Assembly (NCBI GenBank): GCA_005502805.1
Contig: SCMY01000011.1
Coordinates: forward strand, 124,001-188,000
Origin: Rhizobiales bacterium 2SD
Lineage (GTDB): Bacteria; Pseudomonadota; Alphaproteobacteria; Rhizobiales; Beijerinckiaceae
Length of the DNA: 64,000 bases
Reading direction: 5' to 3'
Part shown: positions 8,219 to 16,476 of the stretch, piece after piece
Numbering within the stretch: the stretch's first letter is position 1
Layout of the letters: every line of letters starts with the position of its first letter
Notes under the pieces: model-generated
Told to the model about the DNA's origin: nothing
The model's input: only the letters and a program-made list of their open reading frames with translations
Databases searched by the model: none
Made by a program: the position numbers and the translations under genes

Positions 8219-9403
8219 ATGAGCGCGACTCTGCCCGTTCAGATGCCGGAGTTCGGCTTCTCTGATACCATCTTGCAGCAAAGCCGTGAGATTTCGCGGC
8301 GGCTCGACATGTTGCGCATGGAGAGCTTTCCACCAGATGCCCAAAAGACGTTGCGTCGCTTCAGTCTTGCGGAAGCCGCCGATTTTGTTGGTGTCTCGCA
8401 GAGCTACATTAAGAAGCTTCATTTGCAGGGCAAGGGCTCCGAGCCGTTCGTCACGCCGACTGGCCGACGCTACTACACCGCAGAGCAGATGAACGAGCTG
8501 CGGGACCTCCTCGACCGTTCGCCCCGTCGCCGCCCCGGCGAGAAGCTCCAGGTTGTGTCGGTGGTCAATTTCAAAGGGGGGTCAGGTAAGACGACAACTG
8601 CCGTGCATTTGTCGGAGTATCTCGCTCTGCGTGGCTTTCGCGTCCTCGCAGTCGACCTGGACCCTCAAGCCTCGCTGACAGCGTTGTTCGGCATTCAGCC
8701 GGAGCTCGACGGGAACCCCTCATTTTACGATGCCCTGCGCTACGACGAGAAACGGCTGTCGATAACAGAGGTTCGGCGGGCCACGAACTTTCCGGGGCTG
8801 GACATCGTTCCCGCAAATCTCGAGCTCCAGGAATTCGAGTACGAGACGCCCGTCGCCATGCATGCGAAAGACCCCTCTGCGGGCAAATCCTTTTACACGC
8901 GCATCGGCGCGGCGCTTCGCGAGGTCGATAACGACTACGATGTAGTGATCATCGACTGCCCTCCCCAGCTTGGCTACCTGACCTTGACAGCGCTCGCGGC
9001 TGCTACAGCGGTTTTGATCACGGTGCATCCACAGATGCTCGACGTCATGTCGATGAGCCAGTTCCTCCTGATGCTCGGCGAGATTCTCAAGAGCATCGAA
9101 ACGGCGGGGGCGACGGTTTCTCTCGACTGGTTTCGCTATCTCGTGACCCGCTATGAGCCCGGCGATGTGCCGCAGCAGGAGATGGTCGGTCTGATGCAGT
9201 CGATGTTCGCGCGGCAGATGATGAAGAATCCGATGGTGAAATCGACCGCGATCTCGGATGCCGGGCTGACCAAGCAGTCGCTCTACGAGGTTGAGCGGAC
9301 GAAATTCGTTTCGGCGACCTACGACCGGGCTCGGGAATCGCTTGATGCTGTAAATGGCGAGGTGGCGGAACTTGTTCTCGGCGCTTGGGGCAGAACGCCG
9401 TGA
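8219..9403 (+). CDS. repA: plasmid partitioning ATPase RepA (ParA-type)
   Basis: 394 residues, the usual RepA length. The N-terminal part carries an HTH-like region (LAEAADFVGVSQSYIKKLHL, about 50-70) used for operator binding. The deviant Walker A KGGSGKTTT is at 119-127, the switch motif VDLDPQAS at 145-152, and VVIIDCPPQLGYL further on. RepA is the ATPase that segregates the replicon with RepB bound at the centromere and represses its own operon. It is followed 77 bp later by repB and then repC on the same strand, the standard repABC order that identifies this DNA as a secondary replicon. Confidence 0.96.
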   Translation: MSATLPVQMPEFGFSDTILQQSREISRRLDMLRMESFPPDAQKTLRRFSLAEAADFVGVSQSYIKKLHLQGKGSEPFVTPTGRRYYTAEQMNELRDLLDRSPRRRPGEKLQVVSVVNFKGGSGKTTTAVHLSEYLALRGFRVLAVDLDPQASLTALFGIQPELDGNPSFYDALRYDEKRLSITEVRRATNFPGLDIVPANLELQEFEYETPVAMHAKDPSAGKSFYTRIGAALREVDNDYDVVIIDCPPQLGYLTLTALAAATAVLITVHPQMLDVMSMSQFLLMLGEILKSIETAGATVSLDWFRYLVTRYEPGDVPQQEMVGLMQSMFARQMMKNPMVKSTAISDAGLTKQSLYEVERTKFVSATYDRARESLDAVNGEVAELVLGAWGRTP

Positions 9404-9480
9404 GAATGGAATTGTCAGCCGTACAGAACTGAAGTTTTGCACGTAGGATCAACGCTTTATAGGGATGTGGGACTTCCGTT

Positions 9481-10473
9481 ATGGCTCGCCGCGATATCTT
9501 CCGGAACATCAAGGAGGCCGACGGGCGTGAAAGCGACCGCCCGGCGCCGCGAGGCTACACTGCACAAGGTGCCACCCGAAACATATTGGCATCGATCGGG
9601 GAGCTTGCTGAAAAGGCTGCCCGTGCCGACCAGATTGTCGAGGGCGAGTCCGTCATCGAGATCGATCCCGATCTGATCGATAACTCCTTCGTAGCGGACC
9701 GAATGGAAGATGATGCGGCGTTCGACGAGCTTGTCGAGGCGATCCGCGGGCGCGGTCAAGACACTCCGATATTGGTGCGCCCTCACCCGGTTGGACAAGG
9801 CCGCTATCAAATTGTCTTTGGCCATCGTCGCGCTCGCGCAGCCCGGGAGCTCGGTCGCAAGGTCAAAGCGGTTGTCCGCACGATCACGAATGATGAGCAT
9901 GTCATCGCGCAGGGGCAAGAGAACTCCGCGCGTGAAAATCTCTCGTTTATCGAGCGCGCTTTCTTCGCGCAGCGTTTGCTCGATCAAGGTTACGAACGGC
10001 CGACGATACAATCGGCCCTGTCTGTCGATGCCCCTATGCTCACGCGCATGCTCTCGGTTTCAAGCCGTGTGCCGGAGGAGTTGGCGGTTGCGATAGGTCC
10101 GAGCAAGACCATTGGGCGTGACCGTTGGCTCGAATTTGCGCAGCTCGTTGAAAGCCCGGATGGCCGTGCGGCCGCGCTGTCTCTCGTTGCAGAGCCAGGC
10201 TTCAGTGACCTGTCGTCCGAGCTTCGCTTCGAGCGCGCGCAGGCGGAGATGAAATCCAAGTCGCGCCAACGACGCGGCACGCCGGCAAAGCCTGCGAAGG
10301 AGAAATGGCAGGCCCGAGATCAGGGTGTTGCCGCCGAGATCACCGATACGGGACGCGCGTTTTCTGTTGCCTTCAAAGCGAAGGACAGCGTCCAGTTCGG
10401 CCGATTTATCGCCGAGAACCTCGAGCGGCTCTACGGCGAGTTCCAGCAGCGCAATGGTGAAGGAAAGGGTTAG
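9481..10473 (+). CDS. repB: plasmid partitioning protein RepB (ParB-type)
   Basis: 330 residues with ParB features: the nuclease-like domain motif GHRRARAARELG starting near residue 114 and the following ENSARENLSFIERA (147-160), leading into a central helix-turn-helix for centromere DNA. The N-terminus MARRDIFRNI is typical of RepB. It should bind parS sites, interact with RepA and help repress the operon. No clear parS palindrome was found by eye between repA and repB or just after repC, so its site may be a variant or lie elsewhere. Confidence 0.95.
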   Translation: MARRDIFRNIKEADGRESDRPAPRGYTAQGATRNILASIGELAEKAARADQIVEGESVIEIDPDLIDNSFVADRMEDDAAFDELVEAIRGRGQDTPILVRPHPVGQGRYQIVFGHRRARAARELGRKVKAVVRTITNDEHVIAQGQENSARENLSFIERAFFAQRLLDQGYERPTIQSALSVDAPMLTRMLSVSSRVPEELAVAIGPSKTIGRDRWLEFAQLVESPDGRAAALSLVAEPGFSDLSSELRFERAQAEMKSKSRQRRGTPAKPAKEKWQARDQGVAAEITDTGRAFSVAFKAKDSVQFGRFIAENLERLYGEFQQRNGEGKG

Positions 10474-10485
10474 CCCGCAAAAGAA

Positions 10486-10531
10486 AAAGGCCCCCGAAAC
10501 GGTGTTCCGGAAGCCCTTCTCTTGGTGTGAC
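10486..10531 (-). ncRNA. incA: counter-transcribed RNA (incA/ctRNA) of the repABC cassette
   Basis: The minus strand of the repB-repC gap has a promoter-like pair: -35 TTGACG (10561-10566) and -10 GATTCT (10538-10543) with a 17-bp spacer. About 15 bases on begins a 27-nt hairpin (about 10491-10517) that pairs end to end with a three-base loop when G-U pairs are allowed only on this strand, followed by TTTTTCTTTT. The predicted RNA is about 45-50 nt, the size and place of the antisense RNA that limits repC expression and sets incompatibility. Exact ends are estimated. Confidence 0.75.
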
Positions 10532-10534
10532 GAC

Positions 10535-10566
10535 TAGAGAATCGCATTTCCCCGAATCACCGTCAA
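10535..10566 (-). promoter_or_regulatory. predicted ctRNA promoter
   Basis: On the minus strand TTGACG (10561-10566) and GATTCT (10538-10543) are 17 bp apart. This is the best promoter-like pair in the repB-repC interval and is placed to transcribe the hairpin at 10491-10517. The -35 box matches the consensus in five of six bases; the -10 box is weaker. Confidence 0.6.
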
Positions 10567-10631
10567 GTGCTGATGCACTTTCAGCGCCTTCGGCGAGCGG
10601 ATTTCTTTTGCCTAACGATAGGTGAAAGAGA
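10567..10631 (+). promoter_or_regulatory. repC leader with attenuator-like hairpins
   Basis: On the plus strand the repC leader has a small hairpin GCTGA...TCAGC (10570-10585) and a CGCC-TTC-GGCG stem-loop (10585-10595), followed by ATTTCTTTT. In repABC systems the antisense RNA shifts the repC leader toward a terminator-like or SD-occluding fold. The layout here suits that model. A GGTGAAAGAG ribosome site precedes the repC ATG at 10632. Confidence 0.5.
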
Positions 10632-11861
10632 ATGCGAACTCATGTCGTAACGACGCCCTTTGGGCGGCGAATGCTGACGCTCGCCCATGTAGCAAGCCAG
10701 GCGGACGCCAAGGAACGGCTGCCGGAAAAGGCGGTCCATAAGTGGAATATCTTTCGGGCGATCTGCACAGCCAAGAACCGGCTAGGCGTGACCGAGCGCG
10801 CATTGGCCGTGCTGAACGCACTACTGACATTCCATCCGGAGACGGTTCTGACGGGCGAGGGCCTGGTCGTGTTTCCATCCAACCAGCAGCTTTGCCTGCG
10901 CGCACACGGCATGCCGCCGGCGACGCTGCGGCGCCACCTCGCAGTCCTTGTCGACTGCGGCCTGATTATTCGGCGCGATAGCCCGAACGGGAAGCGGTAC
11001 GCTCGTAAGGACCGGGCAGGGGAGATCGAGCTCGCCTTCGGCTTCGACCTGGCTCCGCTCGTCGTCCGCGCCGAGGAATTCGAGGCGCTGGCGGAAGAGG
11101 TCCTGGCCGAGGAGCGCGCTCTCAAGCTCGCCCGCGAGCGGATTACGATCTGCCGGCGGGATATCATCAAGATGATCGCGACCGGCATTTACGAGGGCGT
11201 TCCGACGCGCCGGAATGGCCAGGGGCCGGCCGATTGGACCGAGCTCCATGAGATCTACCGGGGCATTGCCGGCCGGATTCCGCGCTCTGCGCCGCTCGCC
11301 ATCCTCGAGGGAATTGCCACCGAGCTGTCGCTCCTCGCCGACGAGATCCTCAACCTGCTGGAAAATCACATTAAAACTCAGAATCCGAGCGGCAATGAGT
11401 CTCATTCTGAGCGTCACATACAGAATTCAAAACCAGATCCCCTTACTGATCTTGAACCTTGCTCTCCAGAGAGCCCGGGGGCGATTGTCGTGATCGATCC
11501 TGAGCCGGAGCGGATGCCGGTTCGAACGTATCCCTTGGGGCTGGTTCTCGACGCCTGTCCCGACATCATCGACTACAGCCGCGGCGGGATCAGCAACTGG
11601 CGCGACTTCCAGGCGGCGGTCGCTGTGGTTCGGCCGATGCTAGGGATCAGTCCCAGCGCCTGGTTCGATGCGCAGTCCGTGATGGGCGAAGGCGAAGCGG
11701 CCGTCGTCGTGGCGGCCATTCTTCAGCGGGGCGAGGCGATCACCAGTGCCGGCGGCTATTTGCGCGGGCTGACACGCAAGGCCGAGGCCGGCGAGTTCTC
11801 GCTCGGGCCGATGCTGATGGCGCTGATCGGCAGTCGCAAGCGCGTGAAGCAGCGTGCTTAG
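10632..11861 (+). CDS. repC: replication initiator protein RepC
   Basis: 409 residues, typical RepC length. The N-terminus KWNIFRAICTAKNRLGVTER with a following winged-helix region (LCLRAHGMPPATLRRHLAVL) is the origin-binding domain, and the C-terminal domain (VLDACPDIIDYSRGGISNWR) is the conserved second part of RepC. RepC is the only initiator of repABC replicons and acts mainly in cis at an origin inside its own gene. Expression should be limited by the antisense RNA encoded just upstream. Nothing suggests inactivation. Confidence 0.95.
   Translation: MRTHVVTTPFGRRMLTLAHVASQADAKERLPEKAVHKWNIFRAICTAKNRLGVTERALAVLNALLTFHPETVLTGEGLVVFPSNQQLCLRAHGMPPATLRRHLAVLVDCGLIIRRDSPNGKRYARKDRAGEIELAFGFDLAPLVVRAEEFEALAEEVLAEERALKLARERITICRRDIIKMIATGIYEGVPTRRNGQGPADWTELHEIYRGIAGRIPRSAPLAILEGIATELSLLADEILNLLENHIKTQNPSGNESHSERHIQNSKPDPLTDLEPCSPESPGAIVVIDPEPERMPVRTYPLGLVLDACPDIIDYSRGGISNWRDFQAAVAVVRPMLGISPSAWFDAQSVMGEGEAAVVVAAILQRGEAITSAGGYLRGLTRKAEAGEFSLGPMLMALIGSRKRVKQRA
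11356..11465. other. putative oriV: AT-rich segment inside repC
   Basis: Between the two conserved RepC domains the coding sequence becomes markedly AT-rich and translates to a low-complexity linker (NLLENHIKTQNPSGNESHSE and onward). In characterised repABC plasmids the replication origin lies in just such an AT-rich region within repC. Function is inferred from this analogy. Confidence 0.6.
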
Positions 11862-11955
11862 AGTGGCGCGTTCCATCAAGCGCGTGAATCGTTGTCGCGA
11901 GATCGATTCAATCTTTGTGTTGGACCGGGCCCATGCGTGAGCGTGACATGCGCGC

Positions 11956-12231
11956 ATGGACAGCGCTCTTGAAACGACACCGGCCCGCCTGCAGATGCTC
12001 GTGCTGGATCGAACCGAGCCGGAGCACAACATGGCGCGCTTTTACGTGCTCTCGATCGAGCCGACGCTGTTCGGGGACGCGGCGCTCGTGCGGGAATGGG
12101 GGCGCTGGGGTCGAACCAGTCGCCGCCGGTTGGATCTCTATGGCGATGTTCTCGAGGCAGCCGAAGCGCTGGACGACTGGCTGGTCAGAAAAACCCGGCG
12201 CGGCTATCGGCTCGTCGATGGCGCGAGATGA
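11956..12231 (+). CDS. WGR domain-containing small protein
   Basis: 91 residues. The core FYVLSIEPTLFGDAALVREW followed by GRWGRTSRRRLD is the WGR domain, named for the Trp-Gly-Arg motif, also found in PARPs and in small bacterial stand-alone proteins of unknown role, often on plasmids. The true start may be the internal methionine of MARFYVLSIE at 12031, since the first 25 codons are not domain-like. Located 94 bp after repC. A nucleic-acid-related role is possible but unproven. Confidence 0.75.
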   Translation: MDSALETTPARLQMLVLDRTEPEHNMARFYVLSIEPTLFGDAALVREWGRWGRTSRRRLDLYGDVLEAAEALDDWLVRKTRRGYRLVDGAR

Positions 12232-12366
12232 GCGCGACGCTGCTCGGGGACATCGCTCTCGTTGCCGACCGGCAACAGCTCCGGGTCAACTGCGCCAGGA
12301 AGCAAGATGGCGATTGTCCGGACCTGTGTCTTGCGGGAAGCTGGCATCCACAGGGAGGCGATTGTC

Positions 12367-12480
12367 ATGCGCACGCCTGAAAACGCGGAAGCCTCGATGG
12401 CTCGCATCAACGGGATCCTCATCCGGAGCGCGATCGTCGTGGTAATTGCCGCGGCGACGATCTTGCCGCTGCTTCGGTGA
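12367..12480 (+). CDS. possible 37-residue single-span membrane peptide
   Basis: A GGGAGG ribosome site lies about eight bases before an ATG at 12367. The product is a short polar N-terminus, then a hydrophobic span (IRSAIVVVIAAATILPLL). Size and layout fit a small membrane peptide, but I recognise no family. The frame is also open upstream to 12262 without a better start. It sits between the WGR and DUF6283 genes. Confidence 0.4.
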   Translation: MRTPENAEASMARINGILIRSAIVVVIAAATILPLLR

Positions 12481-12501
12481 TTTTCACGGAGATATCAAGG
12501 G

Positions 12502-12969
12502 GTGACCTGGAGATTGAAACGCGTACGCCAGTGCGCGAAGTGCCCTTGGAAGGTGTCGACGAACCCTCATGACATCCCTGACGGCTATAGCGAGGATTTG
12601 CATCGAGCGCTCGTCAAGACGATCGCCGAGCCGGATTCGCTGAGCGACACCGGCCATGTCATGGCCTGTCACGAGCACCCGCCTTGCGAGGACGCCTACT
12701 GCGTCGGCTGGCTGATGAACCAGCTCGGCCCGGGCAACAACATTCCCCTGCGCCTGAGAGTCCGGTCCTGCGCCAACATCGGCGCTGTCGAGCTCGATGG
12801 TCGCCAGCACACGCGCTTCGAAGATACGCTACCGATGCAGGGCCGGAAGAGCGCCAAGCGAACCGTAGAACTGAGCGAGACGGAGATCGCAACTGTCGAG
12901 GCGGCTGAGGTCGCACCTAGCTGCGAAGATCTCAACGCAGAGATCGATTTCAAGCATGCTGCCGAATGA
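12502..12969 (+). CDS. DUF6283-like cysteine-rich protein
   Basis: 155 residues from a GTG start. CAKCPWK near the N-terminus and a later ACHEHPPCEDAYCVGWL cluster give a Cys/His set likely to bind a metal. This pattern matches small plasmid or phage proteins now grouped as DUF6283, whose function is unknown. The C-terminal third is acidic and probably flexible. It lies in the accessory region after repC with no tight operon partner. Family assignment is from motif memory only. Confidence 0.7.
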   Translation: MTWRLKRVRQCAKCPWKVSTNPHDIPDGYSEDLHRALVKTIAEPDSLSDTGHVMACHEHPPCEDAYCVGWLMNQLGPGNNIPLRLRVRSCANIGAVELDGRQHTRFEDTLPMQGRKSAKRTVELSETEIATVEAAEVAPSCEDLNAEIDFKHAAE

Positions 12970-13114
12970 CGTCAGGCTCGGCAGGGATTCTCGCCACGTC
13001 GTTGGCACTATCTCGAAGGGCGGCCAAGCACTTGGACGGGGTTGAATTCGACTGGCTGACGTCATATGTTTCGCCGTAGGAATATGTATCTGGATATGGC
13101 ATAAGGTGGCGACG

Positions 13115-13504
13115 ATGTCCCACGTGGCAAAGATCCCGCTGCAGACCGAACCGTTGGTCCTGTCGTTTATGGATCGAGCAGGCCGGATTGCAATCAATCA
13201 GCTCGCCGACGGATTCGGCATGTCCAAGACCCAGCTTGCCGAAACTGCTGGCCTTGCGCGGGAGACGCTTTATCGGGCTGAGCGTAGCGGCGCGCGGAAG
13301 GCCCAGGGGCGGCTCCGTGAAATGCTGGAAATCATCAGCCGCGTCTCGGAATGGGCCGGCGGCAAGGAGCAGGCCATGGCCTGGTATCGTGCGCAGCCCC
13401 TGCCGGCGTTTGGCGGGCGGACCGCCGAAGCGCTGGTCAAGGAGGGTAAGGCCGCGGCTGTTCGGGATTATCTCGATCACATGGCTCTTGGCGGATTTGC
13501 GTGA
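13115..13504 (+). CDS. Xre/MbcA/ParS-type antitoxin (DUF2384)
   Basis: About 129 residues. A central HTH (FGMSKTQLAETAGLARETLY) is followed by a C-terminal ISRVSEWAGGKEQAMAWYRA and QPLPAFGGRTAEALVKEGKA, the DUF2384 toxin-binding domain in which a 'P.FGG.tp..ll..G' motif is typical. A GTG at 13106 could also start it, but AAGGTGG five bases before the ATG at 13115 favours the latter. It overlaps the RES toxin gene by 4 bp (GTGA). It should neutralise the toxin and repress the pair's promoter. Confidence 0.9.
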   Translation: MSHVAKIPLQTEPLVLSFMDRAGRIAINQLADGFGMSKTQLAETAGLARETLYRAERSGARKAQGRLREMLEIISRVSEWAGGKEQAMAWYRAQPLPAFGGRTAEALVKEGKAAAVRDYLDHMALGGFA

Positions 13505-14019
13505 GGTTCGTCGCGACCTGCTATCGGGCACACGATCCTCGTTGGGCTTTCAAACCGATATCGGGAGACGGAGCCGCGATCAGAGGCGCGCGTTTCAATC
13601 CGAAAGGCGTTCCTGCGCTCTATCTCGGCTTGAGCATCATGACGGCAATCAAGGAAGCCAATCAGGGCTTTGCGCACCGGGTCGACCCGTGCGTGCTGTG
13701 CTCCTACGAGATTGACTGTGAGGATGTCGCCGATCTGACGACGGAGCAGGGGAGGGCGGCGTATTCGATCGAGCTCGATGAGATGGCTTGCGCCTGGGCC
13801 ACGGCTCTTGCCGACGGCGATCGTCCGGCATCGTGGTCGGTCCATGACCGGCTTAAGGCGCAGGGTTTCGCCGGCATATGCGTCCCAAGCTTCGCGCCGG
13901 GCGCAGAAGCGAACGACCTCAACCTCGTGCTTTGGGAGTGGGGCCCGGATCTGCCGCACCAGGTGAACGTCATCGACCCGAGCGGTCGGCTTCCCAAGGA
14001 TCAATTGTCCTGGCGCTGA
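13501..14019 (+). CDS. RES-domain toxin (NAD+-degrading family)
   Basis: 172 residues from a GTG start overlapping the antitoxin stop. CYRAHDPRWAF, GARFNPKGVPALYLGLS with a following Glu (TAIKEANQG) and the NLVLWEW end match the RES domain, with the conserved Arg, Tyr and Glu apparently present. Characterised RES toxins such as MbcT deplete NAD+ by phosphorolysis. Next to repABC, a toxin-antitoxin pair like this probably stabilises the replicon by post-segregational killing. That role is inferred. Confidence 0.9.
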   Translation: MRFVATCYRAHDPRWAFKPISGDGAAIRGARFNPKGVPALYLGLSIMTAIKEANQGFAHRVDPCVLCSYEIDCEDVADLTTEQGRAAYSIELDEMACAWATALADGDRPASWSVHDRLKAQGFAGICVPSFAPGAEANDLNLVLWEWGPDLPHQVNVIDPSGRLPKDQLSWR

Positions 14020-14046
14020 GTATCGATTGGGACACGGGGGAGGGGA

Positions 14047-15129
14047 CTATAGCCCCGCGGCCTTGGTCAGATTGACCCGGAAGCGATCGCGGCGCCGTTG
14101 GTAGCGACGAGTCATTTCCGCGCTGGCATGGCCGAGCTGCTTCTGGACGTAGCGCTCGTCGACCTCGGCCGAGGAGGCGAGACCGGCGCGCAGCGAATGG
14201 CCGGCGAATTTCTGCTCTCGCTCGCCCTCGGTAAGATCGCCCCTGACCCCGGCGGCGAGCGCGGTCCGCTTAACCAGGCGAGCCACCTGCTTGTCGGTCA
14301 GCCTGTCCGGGCCGACGTTCTTGCCCTTTCCGGTCACGCGCCGAAAGAGGGGGCCGTGGCCAATCTTCGCCAGCTTCAGCCAGGTTTCGAGTGCCACCAC
14401 GGGGCAGGTCGCGTCCGACGAGCCGCGACCGATCTCGACCTCGCGCCAACCGTTCTTGCCGCGCAGCGTGACGATCATGCCCTTCTTGAGGATCTCGATC
14501 CATCCGCCACCATCCTCCGTGTCGTCGCGATGGAGGTCGAGGCAGACGACCTCGGATCGGCGCAGGCCACCGGCGAAACCCAGCAACAGCATGGCGCGGT
14601 CGCGTAACCCCCGTAGCGACGCGCGATCGAGCGTCTCCAGCATCGCGATGACGTTCTCAGGCAGGACCGCCTCCTTCTGGCGGGGCGGGGCCGCATGAGT
14701 GTTGCGGATGCCCGCGAGCACGGTCGCGATGTGCCGATCGCTCCGGTCGAGCGGCGTGCCGCGCTGCGTGTAGTTCCACGCCAGGGCCGACAATCGCCGT
14801 TCGATCGTCGAGACGGCGTTCGGCTTGCGGTCGGCCGTGGCGGCGCCGGAGGCGCAGGCGGTGATGTAGAGGCCGACAACCTGAGGGGAGGGCGGGAACA
14901 CCTCAAGCCCTTGGCGCCGGCACCACCCCGAGAAGTGCCGCCAATCGGAACCGTAGGCCTTGCGGGTGTTTGCCGAGCTCGCAGCATCGACATAGTCGCG
15001 GGCGCGGTCGGCGAGCTTCTCGAGATGAGCCGGCAGCACGGACGACGACGCTGTGTCCGAAACAGCCGGGAGAGGGGAGGGGGCACCTGCGTCGATCCGG
15101 TTGTCTTCGCCGCCTGGGTCCGCGGTCAT
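14047..15129 (-). CDS. tyrosine recombinase/phage integrase-family protein
   Basis: 360 residues. The N-terminal SAM-like core-binding domain (about 35-150) is followed by a catalytic domain with all tyrosine recombinase residues visible: Arg190 (GFAGGLRRSE), Lys near 225, His311 and Arg314 (HSLR), His334 (QLGH) and Tyr343 (RRY). The start at 15129 is set by GGAGGT six bases upstream; the open frame to 15183 adds no conserved sequence. No phage genes surround it. It could resolve replicon multimers or drive an integrative element; the 33-bp inverted repeat at 16587 is a candidate substrate. Confidence 0.93.
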   Translation of the reverse strand: MTADPGGEDNRIDAGAPSPLPAVSDTASSSVLPAHLEKLADRARDYVDAASSANTRKAYGSDWRHFSGWCRRQGLEVFPPSPQVVGLYITACASGAATADRKPNAVSTIERRLSALAWNYTQRGTPLDRSDRHIATVLAGIRNTHAAPPRQKEAVLPENVIAMLETLDRASLRGLRDRAMLLLGFAGGLRRSEVVCLDLHRDDTEDGGGWIEILKKGMIVTLRGKNGWREVEIGRGSSDATCPVVALETWLKLAKIGHGPLFRRVTGKGKNVGPDRLTDKQVARLVKRTALAAGVRGDLTEGEREQKFAGHSLRAGLASSAEVDERYVQKQLGHASAEMTRRYQRRRDRFRVNLTKAAGL

Positions 15130-15206
15130 CAATTTACCTCCGTGGCGCGCAACTGGTAGTGGTGGCGGGCCGAGACGATACAATCCGCTTGCGGGAGTGA
15201 CCCAAC

Positions 15207-15758
15207 ATGGACACGCGCCGATATGATTTGGTGTTCGACGCCGAGTTCTCTCTCGTCTACCTCGTGGGCGAAGCGCCCGAAGCGCGCACGTTGCCGGCCG
15301 AGCTGACCCCTGCCGAAAGCCTGCGCATGCTCGGCTCTCGCGACGGCGCCCTGACGATCTTCACGGTGCGGGAATGGGACGTCCCCTTCACCGTCGAGAT
15401 CTCCGAGCGCGCGCCACCCGAGGGCTTTGACGGCTGGGAGCATGTTGTCGAAGCTGCGATCCACGTCGGCGCCGACGGTTTGCGCCTCGGAAGCGACGGG
15501 GCCTCCGAGTTCAAGGAGGCGAAGCGCTTCGAGCTCGCGCCCGGCACCTATCGGGTCCGCGTTTCCTACGGCGGCTTGAGGGAAATTGAGGACGGGGACA
15601 GCGAGCTGGACGATGACCACTATCGGATCCAACTCTGGCCCGGCCCGCAAAGCGAGCCCGTGGTCCTGAAGCAGATGGACCCTGCGATCGCGGCCTCGAT
15701 GCCGTACCCACAGATGTATGGGCACTTTATCGAACGCGGCCTCATGCCGAAGGAGTAG
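15207..15758 (+). CDS. hypothetical protein, acidic, beta-rich
   Basis: 183 residues, divergent from the recombinase gene with 77 bp between starts. The product is acidic and predicted beta-rich (YDLVFDAEFSLVYL, FELAPGTYRVRVSYGG, YRIQLWPGP). I do not recognise a family. The form resembles small immunity-like or ComJ-like proteins that follow an incoming DNA or toxin gene, but no partner is present. Start ATG at 15207 follows a GGGAGTG ribosome site. The frame has normal GC-rich codon use for this window and looks genuine. Confidence 0.7.
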   Translation: MDTRRYDLVFDAEFSLVYLVGEAPEARTLPAELTPAESLRMLGSRDGALTIFTVREWDVPFTVEISERAPPEGFDGWEHVVEAAIHVGADGLRLGSDGASEFKEAKRFELAPGTYRVRVSYGGLREIEDGDSELDDDHYRIQLWPGPQSEPVVLKQMDPAIAASMPYPQMYGHFIERGLMPKE

Positions 15759-15799
15759 GGGCGCTCGCGCGGTCTGGCGATGCTCGGCGATCACCTGCA

Positions 15800-16207
15800 T
15801 CAGCTCGCGGTCTCCCAGGGGTTGACGACCGACGCGCCGGTATCCTCGAAGTCCGCGACATTGCGGGTGACGAGGATCAGGTCGTGCACGATCGCCGTGG
15901 CGGCGATCAGGCCATCGATGTCACCGCGCGGGCGGATCGCGGCGATGCGGCCCCATTCGACCGAGATCTGATCGGTCACCGGCAGGATGCGGTCGGCATG
16001 GTCGTGGCGAAGCTTGCGCAGCCATTCGGCGAGGTGCCCGGCCGCCTTCGGGTCGGATCTCTGCTTCAGCGCGATGCCGCGCATGATCTCGCCGAGCGTC
16101 AAGGCGCTGAGATGCACGCCGCCGGGATCGACCGAGCGCAGCCAAGCGAGGGCCTGCGGCGAGCCGCGCCGGGCCTCGGAGACGACGTTGGTGTCGACGA
16201 GGTACAT
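15800..16207 (-). CDS. PIN-domain toxin, VapC family
   Basis: 135 residues with PIN-domain acidic residues in place: Asp5 (LVDTNV), Glu40 (LTLGEIMRG), Asp98 (DIDGLIAATA) and Asp119 (VADFEDTG). VapC toxins are Mg2+-dependent RNases that usually cut tRNA or rRNA. The start overlaps the antitoxin stop by one base (TGATG), the classic antitoxin-first arrangement. With the Xre/RES pair at 13.1-14.0 kb this is the second toxin-antitoxin module in this maintenance region. Confidence 0.93.
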   Translation of the reverse strand: MYLVDTNVVSEARRGSPQALAWLRSVDPGGVHLSALTLGEIMRGIALKQRSDPKAAGHLAEWLRKLRHDHADRILPVTDQISVEWGRIAAIRPRGDIDGLIAATAIVHDLILVTRNVADFEDTGASVVNPWETAS

Positions 16208-16461
16208 CAGAGCGCGACGTCGCGGCTCGGCGTCTTCGCGCGCGCGGCGACGGCCTCGGCGAAATCCTCGTCCCAGTCCGGGCCGGCGAGCAGGTCATCG
16301 ACCAGGCTCGGCCGGCCGGCGCGCAGCGCGTCGTAGTCGGCGGCTGACAGCACCACGGCGGCGCGCTCGCCGCGCAAGGTGACGATCTGCGGGCCTTCGC
16401 TGCGCGCCTTCTGGACGACCCGGGAGAACTGGTTCTTGGCGTCCTGCAGCGGCCATTCCAT
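16207..16461 (-). CDS. Phd/YefM-type antitoxin
   Basis: 84 residues. The N-terminus MEWPLQDAKNQFSRVVQKAR and then GPQIVTLRGERAAVVLSAADY are the signature of the Phd/YefM DNA-binding fold; the acidic C-terminal half (LLAGPDWDEDF) would wrap the VapC toxin. The frame is open to 16527, but MEWP at 16461 is the conserved N-terminus and lies behind AGGAG. The pair is probably autoregulated at the 15-bp palindrome at 16477. Confidence 0.92.
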   Translation of the reverse strand: MEWPLQDAKNQFSRVVQKARSEGPQIVTLRGERAAVVLSAADYDALRAGRPSLVDDLLAGPDWDEDFAEAVAARAKTPSRDVAL

Positions 16462-16476
16462 TTCTGCGTGCTCCTG

